From Desulfobacterales bacterium (lineage in GTDB: Bacteria; Desulfobacterota; Desulfobacteria; Desulfobacterales; SURF-7): a stretch of DNA of 40,536 bases. Numbering within the stretch: position 1 is the first letter of the stretch; every line of letters starts with the position of its first letter. A program made the position numbers and the translations under genes. The stretch spans positions 1 through 40,536 of the forward strand of contig JABHLN010000026.1 of assembly GCA_018693105.1 (NCBI GenBank), in the 5' to 3' direction. Positions 29,858-39,360 of the stretch are shown here, one piece after another. The notes beneath the pieces were generated by a model. It was not told the DNA's origin. It ran no database searches and saw nothing but the letters and a program-made list of their open reading frames with translations.

Positions 29858-30167
29858 AATTCAAAAATACCTGTATGATTTATATAGCCCCCAAATCTAA
29901 AATAGATCCAAAACAAAAACTCTTGTTAAAAAATCAGGAGACCACTACATTATTGTTTTAAAAGTTGGTCAGGTTTAGCTATCCCATTTGCCGATATGTG
30001 TCAAGACCAAGTTAATAAACAACATGACTTATATTCATTATTAAATCGTATATAAATTCCTGCAGTTATGTTAGTAAAGTGGTATAAAATAACCGGTATT
30101 GTTTTGCCTCACAGCATGTTTAAGAAATTTAATACCTCAAACTATATATGCTTATTTACATGCATTT

Positions 30168-30205
30168 AAAAAACCTGTTTTACCGGAATTAAAAGCAAAA
30201 ACAGG
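30168..30205 (-). terminator. Rho-independent terminator for the histidine kinase gene (minus strand)
   Basis: Minus strand reads CCTGTTTT-tgcttttaattccggt-AAAACAGG followed by TTTTTT; 8-bp stem plus T-tract. Confidence 0.65.
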
Positions 30206-30245
30206 CTTTAAAAAAAATATAAAATCAATTTACCATACTAATTGC

Positions 30246-30393
30246 TGATGAACTCGTAAAAAGCATATTTGATGGATAAGAAAAATCTTCATATATGAGG
30301 AATAGAGTTTAGCCAGGCTGAAAGCATACATTTAGCATATCTAAGGTCTGGTCAAATGCTATAACACTTTAGATGGAGACTATTTACGACACC
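30246..30393. repeat. Dispersed repeat copy 2: module A (30246-30275, plus) and module B (30365-30393, minus) facing each other around ~90 bp
   Basis: Module A TGATGAACTCGTAAAAAGCATATTTGATGG; the complement of 30365-30393 is GGTGTCGTAAATAGTCTCCATCTAAAGTG. Both match copy 1. Confidence 0.7.
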
Positions 30394-31685
30394 ACCACCT
30401 GTTTGAAATTCAAAGAAATTGTTGTCCCCACACCCGGCTCACTTTCAACATCAAGACGGGTATTATAAGATTCCATAATTCTGTGTACTATAGAAAGGCC
30501 AAGGCCGTTTCCATGGGTTTTAGTTGTAAAAAAAGGTACAAATATAGTTTTAATTGTTTCTGAAGTCATACCACAGCCATTGTCGGTTATTCTGATGAAG
30601 GCATTTTGGTTTGGTCCTGAATATAATTTTATATTAATTTCACCTTCATGTTCAATTGATTCAGCAGCATTCAAAAGAAGATTCCATAGAATTTGACGGA
30701 GATGCCCAGGGTCTATTTCTATCATTATCCTGGAATCAAATTCCTTTGAAAAAGTAATCCGTCCACTATGAATGTCATCCTTTTCGAACAGGCAGACAAT
30801 TTCTTCAAGAACTATATCCAGACTTACTACTTCAACATTTCCGTGCTGGGGTTTTGCAAATAAAAGAAAGTTATTCACCAAATCGCTCAAACGGTCTGCT
30901 TCACGCAAAATTATCTGCATTAGCTTGTCATTATCTACTACATCAGACTGTCCATCTTCTCTGAGCAATTGTATCGAACCTGAAAGAGAGGCCAGAGGAT
31001 TCTTGATCTCATGTGCAAGTCCTGCTGCCATTTCACCAATAGCAGCCATCTTTTCGACTCGTTGCACATGATCTTCAAGAGTAATCAACTCTTTTTTCGC
31101 TTTTCTCTCCTGCTCCGCTAAAAACCCGCTAAGAAATGCTACACCAAAACAGGCAATCATTGTTGTCAAGACCTTATAGCAGACGAAGCTCCATTCATAA
31201 TCTGCATATACAAGACTGTCCTGAATATTAAGCGGCTTGAGAATATCAAGATATTCAAGGTCAACCATAATTCCATACTGAACGCTGCATAACATAGCCG
31301 TAATCATGCTGCCTCTCCTGAAAAGAAGCATACTTGCACAGATAATTACAAGAAGATAAAGAAATGTAAAAACACTTGAAAAACTCCCGGTTACAAAAAT
31401 TATCAGGGTAATAATAAAGGTATCAATTCCAAGCTGAACATACACAAAGGAAATATATTGCTTAACGTACTGAAATATAATAAGATATATTAATGAGAGC
31501 GTCAGTATCCCGCAGATCAGGCCATAAAGAAATAACAGTGGGAAGGCGGTGGGTGAAGTATTTTCACTAAGCCGGAAAGCAATTGTAGAACCTAAAAGCA
31601 GGGTACCAAACAATACCCTGAAAAACATAAGCCATTTAAGCTTTCCATAGTAGTCGTTTTCAGGTATTTCGGGGGTATTCTTCAT
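30384..31685 (-). CDS. Sensor histidine kinase, PilS-like (six-TM N-terminus, no obvious PAS domain)
   Basis: H-box MAAIGEMAAGLAHEIKNPLASLSGSIQLL, N-box ILWNLLLNAAESI, ITDNGCGM, FTTKTHGNGLGLSIVHRIME. Confidence 0.9.
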   Translation of the reverse strand: MKNTPEIPENDYYGKLKWLMFFRVLFGTLLLGSTIAFRLSENTSPTAFPLLFLYGLICGILTLSLIYLIIFQYVKQYISFVYVQLGIDTFIITLIIFVTGSFSSVFTFLYLLVIICASMLLFRRGSMITAMLCSVQYGIMVDLEYLDILKPLNIQDSLVYADYEWSFVCYKVLTTMIACFGVAFLSGFLAEQERKAKKELITLEDHVQRVEKMAAIGEMAAGLAHEIKNPLASLSGSIQLLREDGQSDVVDNDKLMQIILREADRLSDLVNNFLLFAKPQHGNVEVVSLDIVLEEIVCLFEKDDIHSGRITFSKEFDSRIMIEIDPGHLRQILWNLLLNAAESIEHEGEINIKLYSGPNQNAFIRITDNGCGMTSETIKTIFVPFFTTKTHGNGLGLSIVHRIMESYNTRLDVESEPGVGTTISLNFKQVVVS

Positions 31686-31888
31686 GAACGCTTAAATAAG
31701 TATAAGAAGGGTAAGGATTATGAATATTGAGTTTTTTGCAAAAAGCCCCAATCTGTTCAAAAAGCACTATCGATTCTACCTTTCGGTATAAAATAATGTA
31801 CTGCGTTTATAAGTTAGCCTTAAAGTCAGTTATATTGGATTTGAACAAGAATCTTACATTTTTCAAAGGTCACATATATAAAATAAAA

Positions 31889-31903
31889 CCCGCGCCGGTC
31901 GGG
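31889..31903 (-). terminator. Possible terminator downstream of pilC
   Basis: Minus strand CCCG-accggcg-CGGG followed by TTTTATTTTA; short stem. Confidence 0.3.
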
Positions 31904-31953
31904 GATGAACTTACAAAAAAATACATGTATCCGTATAACAATACCCTGTTTTA

Positions 31954-33162
31954 TCAGCCGATTGCTCCTGCCATCTTAAATATTGGAAGGTACATGGAAA
32001 CAACAAGGCCACCAATTACAACACCAAGAAATACCATCATCATAGGCTCAATAGCTGCTGTAAGACCTTCAACAGCAGAATCAACTTCATCATCATAAAA
32101 ATCTGCAATTTTTCCAAGCATGGTATCAAGAGCCCCTGTTGATTCACCAACTGCGATCATCGAACAGACCATGTTAGGGAAGACACCGGTTTCCAAAAGA
32201 GGATCAGACATGGTACGGCCTTCAGAAATTCCAGCCCTGACACCATAAATGGCCTTTTCAATAGTTTTATTTCCAGCAGTTTTTGCGACTATATCAAGAG
32301 ATTCAAGAATTGACACGCCACTCGACATCATTGTACTCATTGTACGTGTAAATTTTGACACTGCAACTTTTCTTAACAGATTTCCGAATACCGGTAATTT
32401 CAGGAAAAGATCATCCATTAATTCCTCCCCTTTAGGAGTACTATAAAACCTTTTGTAGGCAAAAATAAAAAGCCCCAAACCACCGAGCATATAAACGATA
32501 TTACCTTTAACAAAATTACTTAAATTAACAACTATTTGCGTTGGAATCGGCAGATTTTTTCCAAGACCTGCAAACATATCCTGGAAAACCGGTATAACAA
32601 AAACAAGTATAACACAAACAACAATAACAGCAATTACGATAGTTATCATCGGATACATCATGGCGCTTTTTACCTGTGCTTTAAGTTTCGCAGCTTTCTC
32701 AAGATATGCCGCAAGTCTCTGAAGAATTACATCAAGTATACCACCAGCTTCACCGGCAGCAATCATATTTACAAAAAGGTTATCAAACAGATCTGGAAAT
32801 CTCCCAAGAGCATCGGCAAGAGTCTGACCTCCTTCAACATCCTCTTTTATTTTTTTAAGTATTTTTTTAAATGCGGGATTTTCCTGCTGGGTGAAAAGAA
32901 TGTCAAGACATTGAATAATTGGAAGTCCAGCGTCAATCATGGTGGAAAACTGCCTTGCAAAAACAATAATATCTTCCCCGGTAATCTTGGGCTGAAACAT
33001 TGCAATATTTTCAAATAAGTCTTTCGGTTTTTCCTTGATCTTGGAAGGTATTATTTTCTGTCTTATAAGTTTGGTTCGAACAGCATCCTCATTAGGTGCT
33101 TCCTCTTCACCCTTTACTTTTTTATTACTACTGTCGTTACCAACCCATAGATATACCGGCAT
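31954..33162 (-). CDS. pilC: Type IV pilus / type II secretion inner-membrane platform protein PilC/GspF
   Basis: Two T2SSF domains: FARQFSTMIDAGLPIIQCLDIL and FTRTMSTMMSSGVSILESLDIVAKTAGN; C-terminal PMMMVFLGVVIGGLVVSMYLPIFKM. Confidence 0.93.
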   Translation of the reverse strand: MPVYLWVGNDSSNKKVKGEEEAPNEDAVRTKLIRQKIIPSKIKEKPKDLFENIAMFQPKITGEDIIVFARQFSTMIDAGLPIIQCLDILFTQQENPAFKKILKKIKEDVEGGQTLADALGRFPDLFDNLFVNMIAAGEAGGILDVILQRLAAYLEKAAKLKAQVKSAMMYPMITIVIAVIVVCVILVFVIPVFQDMFAGLGKNLPIPTQIVVNLSNFVKGNIVYMLGGLGLFIFAYKRFYSTPKGEELMDDLFLKLPVFGNLLRKVAVSKFTRTMSTMMSSGVSILESLDIVAKTAGNKTIEKAIYGVRAGISEGRTMSDPLLETGVFPNMVCSMIAVGESTGALDTMLGKIADFYDDEVDSAVEGLTAAIEPMMMVFLGVVIGGLVVSMYLPIFKMAGAIG

Positions 33163-33440
33163 AATCCCCCCTTTTTAAATATGGAGAAAAAAATAATTTG
33201 TATCACCTTGAAAATATAATTACAAACAATTATTACAAATAATTATTGATCAAATAGCTAAACACATAATAGCTTGCCAAGTGATCTTCCTTGACAAAGC
33301 AAAGTAATTGACCTGGCACAATACAAACAAATTATGTCGAACCTATGCCAAGCATTAAAACAAAGTACTAACCGGATTTACTATGATGATGATTACTCCA
33401 AATCCAGTTATCAACATTATATTTACTAAAAAAATATAAT

Positions 33441-34376
33441 TTACGACTTTATAGCAATATAAAAAAGCCCTCTTTGCATTTTTTTCTTCTTAATCTCACC
33501 TCTTTCAACGAGAGAATCAAGGTGATTTTGTACTTTTTCCAGGTCAAATCCTAATATTTGAGAAACGTCTTCAGCTGTGCATGGTCTTCGTTTTATTGTG
33601 GTGAGAATTTGTTTATTATTATTACCTGCAATGATTTTATTATTATACTTGGAGTCGAATAAGTCAATAATTTCTGCATTATACAAGGAGCTGCTAATAA
33701 ATGCCAATACTTTTTTATCCGCCGGCTTCACCCAGTGCTCAGTTCCCGGCCTGTCAATTGTATTCAATTGTATCTTGTCAGGTTTTATACGGCTTATTAG
33801 TTGGCGAATTTCGCTTAACTCTGAATCATTATCATTTATATCCGGTATTACAAAGAATTCAACCCAAAAATCATTTTTAAACTCCTTTCTGAAACTTATC
33901 AGCCCATCAATAACTTTTGAGAGTTTCAGTTCACTATGGGGACGATTTATAGCATTGAATACAGCTTCAGTAGCTGCATCAAGAGAAGCTACCACTAAAT
34001 CTACTGTAAGAATACTTTGCCTGACTTTATCCTGATATAATTGCGTACCGTTTGTAAGTAAAGCAATCTTGTATTCGGGATATTCATATTTCAGAAAGTT
34101 TATAATGTTCCCGATACATTTATTTAGTGTTGGCTCTCCCGAGCCGGAAAAAGTTATATAATCCAGCTCCGGCTTACTCTTTAATATTTTGTTAAGTTCT
34201 TCACAGATTAATGTTTCAGAGATATAATCTTTTCTATCAAGAGTCAAATTAGTAGTTTTCCCGCACTCACAATAAATACAATCAAGAGTGCATGTCTTAT
34301 GGGGCATAATATCCACACCAAGAGACATTCCCAAACGCCTTGACGGAACAGGGCCGAAAACATACTTATATTTCAT
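33441..34376 (-). CDS. Radical SAM protein (COG0731-like) with C-terminal winged-helix-like domain
   Basis: FGPVPSRRLGMSLGVDIMPHKTCTLDCIYCECGKT (CxxxCxxC), YITFSGSGEPTLN, C-terminal AEDVSQILGFDLEKVQNHLDSLVERGEIKKK. Confidence 0.85.
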   Translation of the reverse strand: MKYKYVFGPVPSRRLGMSLGVDIMPHKTCTLDCIYCECGKTTNLTLDRKDYISETLICEELNKILKSKPELDYITFSGSGEPTLNKCIGNIINFLKYEYPEYKIALLTNGTQLYQDKVRQSILTVDLVVASLDAATEAVFNAINRPHSELKLSKVIDGLISFRKEFKNDFWVEFFVIPDINDNDSELSEIRQLISRIKPDKIQLNTIDRPGTEHWVKPADKKVLAFISSSLYNAEIIDLFDSKYNNKIIAGNNNKQILTTIKRRPCTAEDVSQILGFDLEKVQNHLDSLVERGEIKKKKMQRGLFYIAIKS

Positions 34377-34621
34377 ATACTATTTACTACCTGATTTCAC
34401 AAAAATTAATAATCTGAAACGGATATTTACTCAATAATTAATATAAATTACTATCATAATCAAAATTAAACAACAACTGCTTTATATCTTTTATATATCT
34501 TGATCTTGAAAAACTATTATATATATGTGTATCTATGTGAAGGAATCGTAATAAGGAAATATTTGTGATTATTTGTGTAACTTTTTCAGGTATAAGCTTA
34601 ACTTACTGAGCAGGTTAAACA

Positions 34622-37288
34622 GTGACGAACAATAAAAAAAAAGATGGTCTTACAATCATTACAACTCATATCAATGCAGATTTTGATGCATTAGCATCCA
34701 TGCTTGCCGCCCAGAAACTTTACCCTGAATCAATTGTTGTCTTTCCCGGATCAAATGAAAAAAACTTAAGGGATTTATATGTAAATTCAATGTCTTATAA
34801 GTGCAATGCGGCAGATATTAAAGATATAAATTTTCAGGAAATTAAAAAACTTGTCCTTGTTGATACAAGGCGAAGGAACAGAATAGGGGCGTTTTCGACA
34901 CTTGCTGATAAACAGGATATTGAAATTCATATATATGATCATCACCCCAGAAGGGCTGATGATATTGTTTCTCATTACGACGTTTATGAACCTACAGGTG
35001 CTAATGTTACAATTTTGACCCAGATAATACAGGAAAAAGAAATTAATATCTCTCCTGAAGAAGCAACAACTATGTGTATAGGTATTTATGAGGATACCGG
35101 TTCATTCACCTTTTCTTCAACTACTGAAAAAGACCTGAATGCTGCAGCTTTTCTTTTGTCAAAAGGTGCAAATATAAACACTGTTTCAGATATGATATCA
35201 AGAGAAATTGATCATCAACAGATCAACCTATTGAACGATATGATAAATTCAGCAGCGAATCATAAAATAAACGGTGTAGATATTGTAATAACAACTGTTT
35301 CAATAGATACCTACATGCAGGATTTTGCTTTTTTAGTTCATAAAATGCAGAAAATGGAAAGTATAAATGCAATTTTTGCGATTGTACGCATGGATAATAA
35401 GATATATATTGTGGCACGAAGTAGAATAACTGAAGTTGATGCGGGAGGTATTCTTATACCATTGGGTGGAGGGGGGCACCCTTATGCAGGATCTGCTACA
35501 ATTAAAGATAAAACCCTTGCCCAGACAGAATACCAGCTCATTAAAATTCTAAATGAAAAGATCAAACCTTCAAGGCGTGCAAAGGACATTATGTCCTCTC
35601 CGCCAATTACCATAAAACCGGATATTTCAATTAAAGAAGCAGGCCACATACTTACCCGGTATAATATAAATGCTCTGCTAGTTACGGAATCAACCAACAA
35701 AAATGATAAACTCCTGGGTTTTATCTCACGCCAGATTATCGAAAAAGCTATGTTTCATAAGCTGTATAATATTCCTGTGCAGGAATATATGACAACTGAA
35801 ATTGCTTCTGTGAAACCTGATACAGACCTCCTTGAAATTCAGGATAAAATCATTGATCACAATCAGAGAATTCTCCCGGTAATAGAAAAAAATAAAATCA
35901 TGGGTGTGATCACTCGCACAAATCTTCTTAACATTCTGATACACCAATATCAAAATAAATCAAAAAAAGCTCTTGCACCTTTAAAAGGGGTGACACATGC
36001 AAGAACTAGAAATGTCCTTAAGTTTATGAGAGAGCGGCTTTCCCACCATACTATGGAAATCCTGAAATCCATTGGAGAAGTTGCAAATGACTTAGGGTTT
36101 AATGCATATGTTGTAGGAGGATTTGTCCGAGATCTCTTTTTATACAGGGAAAACGAAGATATTGATATTGTTATTGAAGGTGATGGTATATCATTTGCAA
36201 AAAAATATTCAAACATAGTGAAAGGCCGCGTTCATTGCCATGAAAAGTTTGGTACTGCAGTTATTATCTTCCCGGATGGTTTTAAAATCGATATAGCATC
36301 CGCCAGGATGGAATACTACAAGTTTCCTGCAGCCCTTCCTGTCGTTGAAATGAGTTCAATAAAACTTGATCTTTTCCGAAGAGATTTTACTATTAACACT
36401 TTATCAATTCAGCTTGCACCTGAAAATTTTGGAACATTAATTGATTTCTTCTCGGCCCTTAGAGACATTAAAGACAAAGCTATTAGAATTCTTCATAATT
36501 TAAGCTTCGTTGAGGATCCTACACGCGTATTTCGCGCAATACGATTTGAACAGCGATTCGGTTTCACAATCGGAAAACTTACATCCGGTCTAATAGAAAA
36601 TGCAGTAAAAATGGATTTCTTTAAAAAACTTAGCGGGAAAAGAGTATTTGCAGAGCTACGTCAGATTTTTAAAGAAGAGAACCCGACTCCGGCAATCATA
36701 AGGCTTAACAATTATGACCTCCTAAAATTCATTCATCCTTCACTAAAACTTGACAAAAAAGTTATTGAAATACTTAACTCTGTTAAAAAAGTACTTACAT
36801 GGCATGATTTGCTTTTCCTGGAAGAATCATATATGAAATGGGCCGTTTATTTCCTCGCACTTATCAGCCATTGTGATAAGAAAACTTCGGAAGAAATTTG
36901 TATTAATCTCAAACTTGCACAACGATATAAACTGCTTTTTTGCGAAAATCGTTTTGAAGCAGATAAGTCTCTCTCATGGATAGAACAAAACATGCCTCTG
37001 GAAAACAGCACTCTATACAAAAAACTATCCGGTATTAAAACCGAACTGATTTTATATATGATGGGTTCGACAAAAAAAGAACAATTAAAGCGATTAATAT
37101 CACTATACTTCACCCAACTTAGGCAAACAAAAATTTTGATAAAAGGTAATGACCTTATCAAGTTAGGTGTAGAACCCGGACCTGTTTTCAGTAAAATTAT
37201 GGGAGAAGTTTTGAATGCCAGGTTAAATGGCCGGTTAAAAACAAAAAAAGATGAAATTGATTATGCAATAGAACTTATTTCAACCTGA
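34622..37288 (+). CDS. DHH/DHHA1 phosphoesterase - CBS-CBS - poly(A) polymerase/tRNA nucleotidyltransferase fusion
   Basis: THINADFDALASMLAA, YDHHPRRADD, LGGGGHPYAGSA (DHH/DHHA1); two CBS repeats (DIMSSPPITIKPD..., EYMTTEIASVKPD...); AYVVGGFVRDLFLYRENEDIDIVIEG and LFRRDFTINTLSIQL (class II nucleotidyltransferase). GTG start. Confidence 0.9.
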   Translation: MTNNKKKDGLTIITTHINADFDALASMLAAQKLYPESIVVFPGSNEKNLRDLYVNSMSYKCNAADIKDINFQEIKKLVLVDTRRRNRIGAFSTLADKQDIEIHIYDHHPRRADDIVSHYDVYEPTGANVTILTQIIQEKEINISPEEATTMCIGIYEDTGSFTFSSTTEKDLNAAAFLLSKGANINTVSDMISREIDHQQINLLNDMINSAANHKINGVDIVITTVSIDTYMQDFAFLVHKMQKMESINAIFAIVRMDNKIYIVARSRITEVDAGGILIPLGGGGHPYAGSATIKDKTLAQTEYQLIKILNEKIKPSRRAKDIMSSPPITIKPDISIKEAGHILTRYNINALLVTESTNKNDKLLGFISRQIIEKAMFHKLYNIPVQEYMTTEIASVKPDTDLLEIQDKIIDHNQRILPVIEKNKIMGVITRTNLLNILIHQYQNKSKKALAPLKGVTHARTRNVLKFMRERLSHHTMEILKSIGEVANDLGFNAYVVGGFVRDLFLYRENEDIDIVIEGDGISFAKKYSNIVKGRVHCHEKFGTAVIIFPDGFKIDIASARMEYYKFPAALPVVEMSSIKLDLFRRDFTINTLSIQLAPENFGTLIDFFSALRDIKDKAIRILHNLSFVEDPTRVFRAIRFEQRFGFTIGKLTSGLIENAVKMDFFKKLSGKRVFAELRQIFKEENPTPAIIRLNNYDLLKFIHPSLKLDKKVIEILNSVKKVLTWHDLLFLEESYMKWAVYFLALISHCDKKTSEEICINLKLAQRYKLLFCENRFEADKSLSWIEQNMPLENSTLYKKLSGIKTELILYMMGSTKKEQLKRLISLYFTQLRQTKILIKGNDLIKLGVEPGPVFSKIMGEVLNARLNGRLKTKKDEIDYAIELIST

Positions 37289-37427
37289 AAAATTTATTAT
37301 TCAAAAGATGAATGTTTGCAAAATATTTACAAAACACATATTGAAAAGTTATTTTTTTAAATTTAAAATTGACCTTAGCTTAGGAGAAACACACTTATTA
37401 TCTAAAGGGATCATAACACTGATGCAG

Positions 37428-37559
37428 AATTAAACTCCGTAATTACGAAATGTACTATCTTTACGCAAAAGTTTTATCTAAGATTATCCCCGGTTAAGCC
37501 CTTAAATCAATATCATAAATAATCATTTTATTTTTGAAAGTAAGTACGGAGTTGTAATT
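37428..37559. repeat. Inverted-repeat-bounded ~132 bp segment upstream of trpS
   Basis: Left arm aattaaactccgtaattac (37428-37446); complement of the right arm is aattacaactccgtacttac (37540-37559). They match apart from one indel and one substitution. Confidence 0.6.
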
Positions 37560-37580
37560 TAAAAAAACAGGAGCAACTAA

Positions 37581-38567
37581 ATGACAGGAAAGAAAAGAAT
37601 ATTAAGCGGGATGCGCCCCACAGGCCCCCTTCACCTTGGGAACCTCCACGGTGCACTCGCAAACTGGATAAAACAGCAGGACAACTATGATTGTTTTTTC
37701 TTCATCGCTGACTGGCATGCATTAACAAGTGATTATGAAGATACAGGTTCCATCCCTGATAATATAAGAGATATGATGGTTGACTGGCTAAGCACAGGAC
37801 TGTCTCCTGAAAAAAGCACACTTTTTGTTCAATCACAGGTTAAGGAGCATGCTGAGCTTTTTCTATTACTTTCAATGATAACACCTGTACCCTGGCTTGA
37901 AAGGAACCCTACATATAAAGACCAGATACTTCAGCTTTCGAACAAGGACCTTTCAACATTTGGCTTTTTGGGATATCCGGTACTACAGGCTTCAGATATT
38001 ATAATTTATAAAGCGGATTGTGTCCCGGTAGGTATTGATCAGGTCCCGCATGTGGAAATTACTCGTGAAATTGCCAGGCGTTTCAACAATTTTTATGGTG
38101 AAGTCTTTCCGGAACCAAAAGCATTATTGACTAAAACCCCAAAGATACTCGGCCTTGACCGCCGAAAAATGAGTAAAAGTTATAATAATGCAATATACCT
38201 GTCCGACAACAATGAAACTATCGCCTCAAAAACGGCAAAGATGATAACCGATCCTCAACGTGCAAAAAAAAGTGATCCCGGTAACCCTGAGATCTGCAAT
38301 GTGTTTGATTTTCATAAAATGTATTCAAACATTGATACTATATCAGAGGTCAATGAAAATTGCCGTAAAGCAAAAATTGGCTGTGTTGAATGTAAAAAAA
38401 ATATGACTGTAAACCTAATAAAAGCCCTCGAGCCAATATGCGAGAAAAGAGCATATTATGTATCTAAACCTGATCTTGTTGATGACATTTTTAAAACAGG
38501 TACCAATAAGGCAAGAAGTGTTGCTCAAAAAACCATGGAAGAGGTAAGGTCGGTTGTAAGGATATAA
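37581..38567 (+). CDS. trpS: Tryptophanyl-tRNA synthetase
   Basis: LSGMRPTGPLHLGNLHGAL (HIGH-like), CFFFIADWHALTSDY, GLDRRKMSKSYNNAI (KMSKS). Confidence 0.97.
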   Translation: MTGKKRILSGMRPTGPLHLGNLHGALANWIKQQDNYDCFFFIADWHALTSDYEDTGSIPDNIRDMMVDWLSTGLSPEKSTLFVQSQVKEHAELFLLLSMITPVPWLERNPTYKDQILQLSNKDLSTFGFLGYPVLQASDIIIYKADCVPVGIDQVPHVEITREIARRFNNFYGEVFPEPKALLTKTPKILGLDRRKMSKSYNNAIYLSDNNETIASKTAKMITDPQRAKKSDPGNPEICNVFDFHKMYSNIDTISEVNENCRKAKIGCVECKKNMTVNLIKALEPICEKRAYYVSKPDLVDDIFKTGTNKARSVAQKTMEEVRSVVRI

Positions 38568-38606
38568 AAGAATGCTGATGGAAAACTATTATTTCGGATA
38601 ATTTAT

Positions 38607-39314
38607 ATGTCGAACGAGATTTATAAAATAAAAATGGATGTTTTTGAGGGTCCTATGGACCTGCTAATTCATTTGATCAGAAAAGCAGAGGTAGACATTT
38701 ATGATATCCCAATAGCTTTAATAACAAGCAAGTTCCTTTCATATATTGACTGGATGAAAAAAATGAACATAGATTTCGCAGGTGATTTTCTTGTTATGGC
38801 CGCCACATTAACTCAAATAAAATCAAAAATGCTTCTCCCGGTTCATGAAGGTGACGAAGATGAAGACCCCCGCATGGAAATTATCAGGCCGCTTGATGAA
38901 TACCTCCATATGAAATCTGTTGCTGAACAATTATACCAGCGAAACCTCCTGGGACAGGATACTTTTATCAGGAAATCCGACAATAAAGACTTTTTGCCTC
39001 ATGATGGTGATGAGATAATACAGGTAGGTCTGTTTGACCTTATAGATGCATTCCAGAAAATTCTTGATAAAATCCCTGCTGAACATAAAATAGATCTTAC
39101 TTCTGACAGAATATCAGTACAGGACAGGATCTCTGAAATTGTAAATATTCTTGAGGAACAGGGATCGGTGATTTTTACAGAAATTTTTTCTGACAACTGC
39201 ACTAAAAATGAAATAATTGTTACTTTCCTTGCTATCCTTGAAATGATAAAACTTAGTCTTATTCAGGCAGTTCAACATATTCAAACTGGAATTATAAGGA
39301 TATTTTATTTATAA
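38607..39314 (+). CDS. scpA: Segregation and condensation protein A
   Basis: YKIKMDVFEGPMDLLIHLIRKAEVDIYDIPIALIT, FLVMAATLTQIKSKMLLP. Confidence 0.95.
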   Translation: MSNEIYKIKMDVFEGPMDLLIHLIRKAEVDIYDIPIALITSKFLSYIDWMKKMNIDFAGDFLVMAATLTQIKSKMLLPVHEGDEDEDPRMEIIRPLDEYLHMKSVAEQLYQRNLLGQDTFIRKSDNKDFLPHDGDEIIQVGLFDLIDAFQKILDKIPAEHKIDLTSDRISVQDRISEIVNILEEQGSVIFTEIFSDNCTKNEIIVTFLAILEMIKLSLIQAVQHIQTGIIRIFYL

Positions 39315-39360
39315 TGAAAAGCATTAAGAATAACACATTAAAACACTGTGAATAAACATT

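Noticed and set aside
31727-32098. 123-aa plus-strand ORF spanning the kinase-pilC gap
   Set aside because: Its second half is antisense to pilC; no start signal or motif supports it.
32536-33018. 160-aa plus-strand ORF
   Set aside because: Antisense to pilC; K/N/Y-rich composition typical of a shadow frame.
33240-33380. Possible sigma-54 promoter (TGGCA-like strings) upstream of pilC
   Set aside because: On the minus strand the TGGCA strings lack a properly spaced GC (-12) element; GG-N10-GC is not satisfied.
33577-34035. 152-aa plus-strand ORF
   Set aside because: Antisense to the radical SAM gene, no recognisable motifs.
37289-37580. T-box or trp-attenuator leader for trpS
   Set aside because: No tandem Trp codons, no T-box sequence, and the lineage is not one where T-boxes are typical; only the inverted repeat is supported.
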